Origin: Rhytidiadelphus loreus
Taxonomy: Eukaryota > Streptophyta > Bryopsida > Hypnales > Hylocomiaceae
DNA length: 64,000 nt
Assembly: GCA_947034895.1 (NCBI GenBank)
Contig: OX344762.1
Span: forward strand, 28,934,760-28,998,759
Direction: 5' to 3'
Shown: one piece after another, positions 27,397 to 36,300 of the stretch
How the letters are laid out: every line of letters begins with the position of its first letter
How positions within the stretch are numbered: the stretch's first letter is position 1
The notes under the pieces: generated by a model
Seen by the model: the letters and a program-made list of their open reading frames with translations, nothing else
The model's database searches: none
Told to the model about the DNA's origin: nothing
Translations under genes and position numbers: made by a program

Positions 27397-30300
27397 GTAA
27401 GTTAAAATGCAATTGTAGACTTGTGATAATTAAAAAATTGTATTTTGAAGGAGAAACAATTGACAGTAGCACCAGGTGCAATTGTCACACTTGTGTTTCA
27501 ACTTGAAACAACTGATTTCAGCGCAGATGAACGAAGTTGCACAGGTTAGTGAAAATTATGGGACTCACAAATGTTTTGCTTGAAGGAAAATGAAGAAAAC
27601 ATATGAAACTGCCAATGATTCATTTTAGGGGCACTTTACACTATGACCATAGGTTGGAGGTTGTTGATATCTACCAATCACTTATTGGTAGAAATTATTG
27701 GTTTCTTACAATATGATTGGCGGAAATCAACCACCTTTGACGATAGTGTTAAGTGCCCCTTAAACCCTCTTCAATTTTTTTATATTATGATATGTTTATT
27801 TTCAACTCTTTAAAGTAAATACACACTTATAATCATTTTATTTTTTTGACACACTAATTAACTCTTATACTTTTGATTGTGCAAATGTGTTAAGCTGACA
27901 GTGGACCTGCTGGATTCTTTTGCGAACATCATTGGCAATTCAAAATGTGATTTTCAGACATCAGCCACAGATTTCCAACCAGGATCTCAGGTCTTTACAC
28001 CACTCCTTTGCCGTAACATTTTTTTTAAGGTGGGGTACCCCCAAAACACCAATGTTTGCTACCGTGCCTGGTTACTATCGTTGCTATCATTAGATTGGTC
28101 AAATTTTCATTGATTTTTTTGTTGGGAAATGAAAGGAGGTTCCAATGTACCAAAGAATATGACACTTGGATATTGTATGCAAAAGTTATGAAGGAATAGA
28201 GTTTGGTTCTAAAACATTTTCTTCCACATAGATACGTAATTGATTTTGGAGATGTATACAAAGTGAAGATGACAATTTTGGGTTAGTGGCGCACTTGGAG
28301 GTGACCACATTAGCAATGGTAGCTGAGAGTCTTAGGGGTTCATAGAGAAAAAATGAATTTTACATTCTAACAATGAAAAAGAAATTAGTAAAGAACAACT
28401 ATTATAGTACAAAATGCTTATATCATTGTTTACCAATGAGGCAAGGGTCCCTTTTGGATCCTTGAAAAAGGGACCTCTACAATGAAATTTTTTATTTTAT
28501 ATGGAGCATGAAGCAACCCAATTGGCTTTGAATTAATTGAAAGTCTCTCCTAGCCATCTAAAGAGGCATAATACCTCTCTAGCATAGGAAGGACCATTGC
28601 TTGGTTATACAGTGTTATGTTGCTTCATTATACATATTTTTAGAGAATCTTGTCAATTGGGTCATTGTAAAAAGCATTTATGAATATTGTGTTTAACTAT
28701 TTCAATACACATTTTTCCAAAGTAAGGCTAAAATCTTAATCTTTTTTGTTTACTAATGAATTCAACCATAAGGACTTACAATTAACTACTAAAGTTTTCC
28801 AGTGTTTTGAGGCTCAAACAACTTGAAAATGACCTTTTTTGACAAAATGATTGGTAAATAAAATCAACTATCATCTCAATTTAAACATTTGACAATTAGA
28901 TTTCTTCTTAGGTTTTTTTGTATGTACTTTCAAATTTAATGTCTAATGTCCTTTAATTATTGATATCATAAATGTGAACAATGTAATTCTTTTTTGGTGA
29001 TTCAAATCATTCAAGTTCTATGGTATCAAATGCTTGTGAAATTTGAAAATGTTGAAGAATATTAAATTAGGTATATATGTGCCAAATCTTGAAATCATTT
29101 GATGCCCTTATCATCTACAAAAAAACATAAATGATGCATGGTTGTATTTGTCTCAATGACCAACTACACTCAACAAAATTTTGAGTTATAGATGTTGTGT
29201 AAACAATTTTTTAATTTTAAATTCTACATGATATGAAACAAGATTTAAGTCTATTCTACACTTGCAAAAAAAAATGGAAAAAATATAAAAAAACATTCTT
29301 TCAATTTGTGGTCAAGCTTCGAGTGCTTCAAAGTCTTGGGGCACTCTCTAAATGATGGGCTTTGTTGAATGACATTTATCACCTCTTCCCAAATAATTGT
29401 TGAAATTAGATGTTGTATGAGAAATGAAAGCATGTGACCATCGATCAATTGCTTGGAGTGGCCGGTAGCTAGTGTCACTGTAGTTAGAGTGATATGGGTT
29501 ATAAATCATAGATTGAGTTGTCCTACCAAACATCACAATATATGGTCTAATGACTTAAATTCCATCTAATAAGTAGATTCTTAGAATGTACCTAGATTAT
29601 TCAAAATAACACAACTTCCAATAGATTGATGTATGCCCAATTAGGTATTAAAACTCTTTACAACATTATTTATCAATCTTCACATTCAATTATGATGCAG
29701 CCATTCTTATCAAGTGGTACTACGTACAAGAAATCTATGGATGGGGGCCCCTTAAACATTGCTACGTGTCAAATAGAAATTCATGTGTGTTGTCTTTGAT
29801 GATATATGGAATAGGTATCCTCAACCTAAAATGGGGAACCCTCTTTGGCTTATTTAATTTAGAATTGCCTTTGTTGACATTAAAAGCACTTGCAAAGCTA
29901 TATCCTTTTCAAAAAGACTCTAAATTTTAGGGATTTATTCCCTCTAAGATTTTCCATGATCATATAATATTTTTCCATAATTTACTCTCAAATGTTTCCA
30001 TCGTGAAACTCTCCCAAATTTCTAAAAAAACTAAGGTAGGTTCTTTGACCATTAGGTGATAATTTCTTTGAGTATTTCTACCTAAAATTTAAAGTGAAAA
30101 CATTCAACAATTGCATAATTTCTATTAGAGACATAATTTAAGTCTAATTGAAATATTTAGGTTGTATTTTTACTTTGAACCCAATAAGAAAATGTAATTC
30201 ATAACCGATAGAATACATTCTACCATTCTTGACTAATTGCACCCTTTTGAGCTCAAATTTTGAATGAATTAAAACATTTGGAGGTCTAAAATGAATGATA

Positions 30301-33300
30301 TAGAGGTTTGAAGTTGATCACGAGTTCATACAACTTTGAAAATTGTTTGAAAAACAAAGTGAAATAAACCCCATTTAATTAGTCACACCCTTACAAATTC
30401 AAACAAGCATTCAATTCCAAAGATCTTTTAAGGTAATGAATGAAAAATTGTATGGATGTAAATGAGATGAATGAAATCATGAGACAATTTACATTTAATA
30501 CACTTCAACTCTATTTGTATATTATTGAAAAAAACGTTGATGTGGCCTACAACAAATTCCAATTATTTGAACACTTTTGTTTTCAAGGATTAAGATAATT
30601 CACACTTTTTTCTTAGATTATATATTTTAATAAATTTCATTACAAAAATTGTATACTTTGTATATTATTAAAATATTTTGAACCATGTAACTTCAATCTT
30701 AGGAGTTTTAAAGTAATTATTTCTAAATCCTATAATTATAAAGTAGAAAATAACTTATTTATTTATAAAAAATTTAATATTTTTAATTTGATAAAGAAAC
30801 AATAAAAAGAATATAATATCAATTTATTGTAATGAATGATATTTTATTATTTTATATAAAATATTTGTCATGTTTCTGTTTTGAATAAAATCATATTCAT
30901 AGAGTGGGGAAATTAGAGATCCAACACCATTGAGCAACTACACTGATAGTTGGAGTTTTACTAATCCAAAAACGTGGTTAAAAGGAATTAGTAACTTCCT
31001 AGGAGGCATTGGAAGCTCAATTAAACATGCTTTTGGATCTTGTGGGTATGTTCTTCATGACATTAACATGTTTTATGTAAAAATATTTGTGTAATTTATT
31101 CAAGTAAAGTTAATTTTTTTTTATCAACATCTTTTTTACATGTTTTATTGAATAATAATTGTATTTTTTTCCTTACTTTAATGATATTTCCACATATCTT
31201 TAATGAAAATACATCCAAATCTTAATTTGAATTAAAGAATTAAAAAAAACTCCAAAAAATTACCTATCTTGTTTTAACCTATAAATAAGGAGTTCTATAT
31301 TTGATAGTATAACTATGTAGATAAGTATTGAATGTGTTTTTATTTTCACAATTAGAATTTCCAAGAGTATTCCAATTGTACAAGAGAGATTGAAAAAGTC
31401 CTTTAGAAATTTAAACAAGTAGGTACATGAAAGTGATATACTTGGAAAAAAGTGAAAAAATATAATTAAAATTTTTATATTGTTTAAAACTTCATAAGAT
31501 TATGTGTGAATCCCAATCAATTTACAATTAACAAATGCCTTAATACAATGCTAGATTTTTCTATTTTTATTTATTAATTTAAAATTTAAAAAAATTTAAG
31601 CAATTTAAGCTCTAAATATATATGAAAGAACTCTAAATATATACAAAATTAATCATTGTAAAAGAAACTTATAATCTACTTACTTTTGAATGGTTATTCC
31701 AAATAACAAAATTCAAAATTTGGAATAACCATTCAAAAGTAAGTAGATTATAAGTTTCTTTTACAATGACTAATTTTGGATTAAAAAAATTAACTTATAA
31801 ATTTAAACAATGGTTCAAATTTTTTTGAAAGTGTCATCAAATATTTTTGAAAGTAATATCAAATATTTTTTTTATTATAAGCTTAATTTATTGTCTTTTA
31901 TTGATTTGCAATTTAAAATTTCTACATATTATGACACTTTTTATATTGACATTTCAATAGTGGTCAAAATTTAGGAATAAAAGTCAATATTATTTCAACA
32001 ATTACATTTGTCATTGAAAAAAAATTTAAATTTAATATAAAATATCCAAATTGGAATTTAAATTCTTAAAAGGCATAAGTTCAATCTTTAGTTAATAGAA
32101 ATTGTGTTTGAAAAAATAAATAAATCATATTGATCTAATGTGCTTAAAAAAAGAATAAAAGTAAAAAAATTTGAATTCTTTTATTCCATATAAAATGTGG
32201 ATTATTGAAAGGAAATGCATAAACAAAAAAAATGGAATTTATAATAATGACTTTGTGGAGACCATTTTTTGTAAAGTCTTTGAAGAAAGTTTTCTATATT
32301 CAAAATGATAACTTCAATGATAATATAAAAAATTAAATTCTTTATTTTCTTAAAATAATTTATTATAACATACTGTTAATTGACCTTTTATGTATATAGT
32401 TATTGATATACTTTTGTAAATAATAATAATAATAATTACACATAAATAATTATAATCATTATGAAAATTTTATTTGCAGACAATGTAGTTTCTTTAATAT
32501 AATATGTTCTATTCGAAGACTATGTTGGTCAAATTTGGTACGAATAATAGGAATTATCTTATTGATTGTTGGAGGTACCATATTGTACAACCTTGGCAAT
32601 TTTGATTGTACAATATTTAGAAATATAAAAATCAAATTTTATTTTATGAATTCTTATTAATGTTGGAGCATATATTCCTCATAAAAAAATCATCACTAAT
32701 TTCTATGCAATATATATGTCACATTGACATAGTTAATGAGTTGCATTTTAGAAAAACCTCAATAACCAAGGGTGTAACAATTTTGTTTTTCTTAATTTTT
32801 TCTTATGTTTTAGAAAATCATGAACATTAGTGGCTTTTCATCAAAGTTATAGGAAAATAGAAAATTTTAAAAACATGATATTCACTTTCAAAAATAAATC
32901 TAATTCTCACCTATTAGAGTCCAAGTAGTGTACTATATTAAACAATGAAGAAGGGTGTTTTTGTCCACATCTTTACAATACAATAAAGGAGGAAGTTCTT
33001 CCATCACATCTAAGTCATACAAATAATTTTTTCCAATAATGTATATCTTAATCGGAGGTATTTTCGATTGCGTTGGTATAAATGCATAAGACCTTTATTA
33101 TTCCATGTTAGAATTGATTTTCTTTGAATTTTAAACACATCGTATTGATTACATCAAATACTTTCAAAATTCAAGCTATTACCTTAATTTTCACTTCATA
33201 TGAATATGAATTCTAACTACAACATGTACAGTTGAAATATGGTGCGTGTGGACAAACAAAGTATATTTTTCTACAAATTGATGTATGTGTGTCTATTTAA

Positions 33301-36300
33301 ATCCTAAATAAGATACTAACCTTTGCACTTGTTTTAAGCTAGGGCTTTAATTTTTGAACTTATAAACAAAAAATTGATTTACAAAAGACAACTCAATTGA
33401 ACATAGCCCATTGGTTTTTAAAACAATGTTTTTTTAAACGTTTGGAGTAAGATATTTAGGATATAAACTCAAATTTTTATTTCTTTCAAAGCATACTTTG
33501 AGAAGATCATGTTTATCATTCTAATTCAAGAATAATGTACAAGGTGTTTTTAGGCTATATTGTACCACAATATTGTACTATGCATTGTATTAAGAACTTT
33601 GAAAATTCTTCTAAATTGTTAGATGCACATTGAGTTTGGGTTAGAAGAATTTTTCTTAGAAACTAAGTTTATCACATTATTACATTGAAAAAATTAATGA
33701 AAAAAACTCTATGGTATAGATTTTAAAAAATTACTCCAAAATAAATGCATTATATGCACTAATTTTAGAAATCTCATCGATAATGGTTGAATTTATTAAA
33801 AAAATCTTTAAAAAGATTGTATTTTTTATATTCAAAATATTTTAGGATTTATTTACATTTATATAATGAGATTCAAAACTTTAGATTGATGTGTGAATGG
33901 TTTTAAAAAAATGCATTTAGAATGTGTATTTTATAAAAATCATGGGGTGGAAGTTCTCTTGGAATTTTGATGAAGGCAATGAATTATCTTTGGCAAAGTA
34001 AAGTATATATTCAAGTGCAACTGTGTGTGTAAAGATACACTTTCGGAGGCAAAACTAAAACAAATTGAGCACTTTATGCACATAATGGTGTATGATAGGA
34101 ATTAGTATAGTGTACGTAACTACGTACTACATAATATATAATTCCCTTGGGAATTGTTTTATTCATTTTAACTCGTCCTAAAATAATTGCAAGAAATACT
34201 TGTACTATTTCTCTCACACTTTGTTTACCAAAGCATTTTTTAAGCCCAATTTTAGAGGCATTGATCAAATGTTGAAGAAATTCATTATAAATACAAATAG
34301 GATAATTTTAAACTTTATAAATATTGGATTTCAAAAATTGTAGTTGAAGGGTTTAATAGCACAATTGAATACCCATTCCAATTCCAATTTAGAGATGTTT
34401 AGATGAAATTTCTAATAGACTTGCTAAGAAAAATTTATTTTTATAAAAATCACATATTGCATAGAAGTCTCCAAATTGAACATCTTTTAGCATGCATTTC
34501 AAACATAGAAAAAAAAATTTAGTGATTCATTTGGTGCATAGTCATTTCCATAGAAATGCCAATAATGGACAAATTATTTTTTATACTTTTTTATTGGTTT
34601 TTTATATTTAACAAATCAAAATGTTGTAGTATCTATTATCTTGAAATTTTGTGTTTTAATATTTATCTTATCAATAGGATTATTCTAAGACAGTACCATC
34701 TTTGTTGAATACAATCTTCCTAAAAGTAAATAATAGCTACATATTTTATTAATTGAAAAAAAATGCTCCAAAGATAATCATAAGTACAAGGTCAAAATGC
34801 ACCAAGTACAATAGTACAATTGATTCTTGCAATCATCCACTAAGAAAATGAAATCCAAAGTAGATTACAAAGTAGATTCAAATATTGATTTTTCTATAGC
34901 AAGTGCACAATATTATAAAATGATGAAATTGATATAATATTTGCAAATTCCATAAAGCCTTTCATGTGTGGGCAACTTTGAATTCTACAAATTAATTGCA
35001 AGACATTTCTAGTCCCTTTGCCATATCTATATACAAATACATTCAACTCAAAAACTTTAATTTTTTAATTTTAATTAAATTTTTCTAATTTAATTATAAA
35101 TGGACATCACTTTTTGATATAATGATAATTGATATTAAAAAAATAATAATTTGCAAAAAATTCCAAAATCTCATTACTTAAATTTTATAATTTAATAAAG
35201 TTCAAAAAATTAAATTTGATAGTTTATCTTCAATTCAAAATTTATTAAAAAATATGAATTTAATTTAGTAAAATCAATTTTCAAATAGTAAAAAATGACC
35301 ATTATTAACAATTAAATTTCAAGTAAAAAAATCTTAATATATAATAATAATCTCATTTGGTGTAAAAAATATAAAATAAGCATGTGGCATTGTAGATCAT
35401 ATAATGTAAGCACATTTGTATTTTATGAAGAAAAACATTCAATAAAAAACCTTTAAAAATATATTGATAATTTTTTTTAAATAATTTTTTTATTTTTTAT
35501 TTTATTAATATTGTATATTTTTAATTATTTATTTTGGCCTTAGAAATGTTATATATTATAAAGAAGTAATTATTACTTTGTAGGAATTCTTGCACTAGGA
35601 TTTTTCAACAAGTATGGATTTCTATTGAAAATATTCCAACCATTAATATGCACAAAAATTGGGCCTTCATGTAAAAAAGGGTGTGCTTCAATCTCAGAGT
35701 TGCTGAAGAAAGTTGGTCCGTGTACAAAGATGTCAAAGGTTATGAAAATTGAACTCGCAAAAACTAGTGCTATTGTGAAGAAAGCAACTAAAAATATATC
35801 AAAAACACCATTTATAAAAAATGCAAAAAAATTTACGGAAAAAATTAAAAAAACTACAAAATTTAAAGGTGTAAAAGATCACATTAAGAAAGGAGTCAAA
35901 GGATATAAGGAAAATTTTATTAATGAGAGAGGTGACTTTGATGGTATGGAAGATGAAGGACAAATAGATTATAGAGAAGAAGAATTTGAGAATGAAGAAG
36001 GCTTTGTAGAGGACAATGACGAAGAAAGACAAGATCAAATAGAAAGACAACTTCAAAAGAACCTGAAAATGAACGAGAAAAGTATGAAATATAGAGAAAT
36101 GGAAGAAGAGGAAGAAGAAGAGGAGGAAAATGAGGAAGAGGAAGAGGAAAGTGAGGAGGAAGAAGAAGAGCCGGAGGAAGAAGAAGAGGAAGAAGAAGAG
36201 GAGGAAGAGAAAGAAGATATTGATGATGATATTGAATCTAGAAGTGTCACAGGTAAAAAAGTTAGTATATAAACATCAACTAAATTTTATAAGATTAAAC

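Larger units (their letters stand above)
22016..27450 (+). other. HAP2 intron (5.4 kb)
   Basis: The first part (about 22500-24100) is richer in G and T. It contains a lysine-rich open stretch without start codon (23879-24067) that I do not recognise. The inverted-repeat partner at 25603-25905, a G-rich stretch (26227-26266) and a (TA)n run just before the next exon complete the content. Confidence 0.65.

Noticed and set aside
36053..36250. Ser-rich open frame on the - strand
   Set aside because: It is the antisense reading of the GAA/GAG-rich HAP2 tail exon and has no other support.
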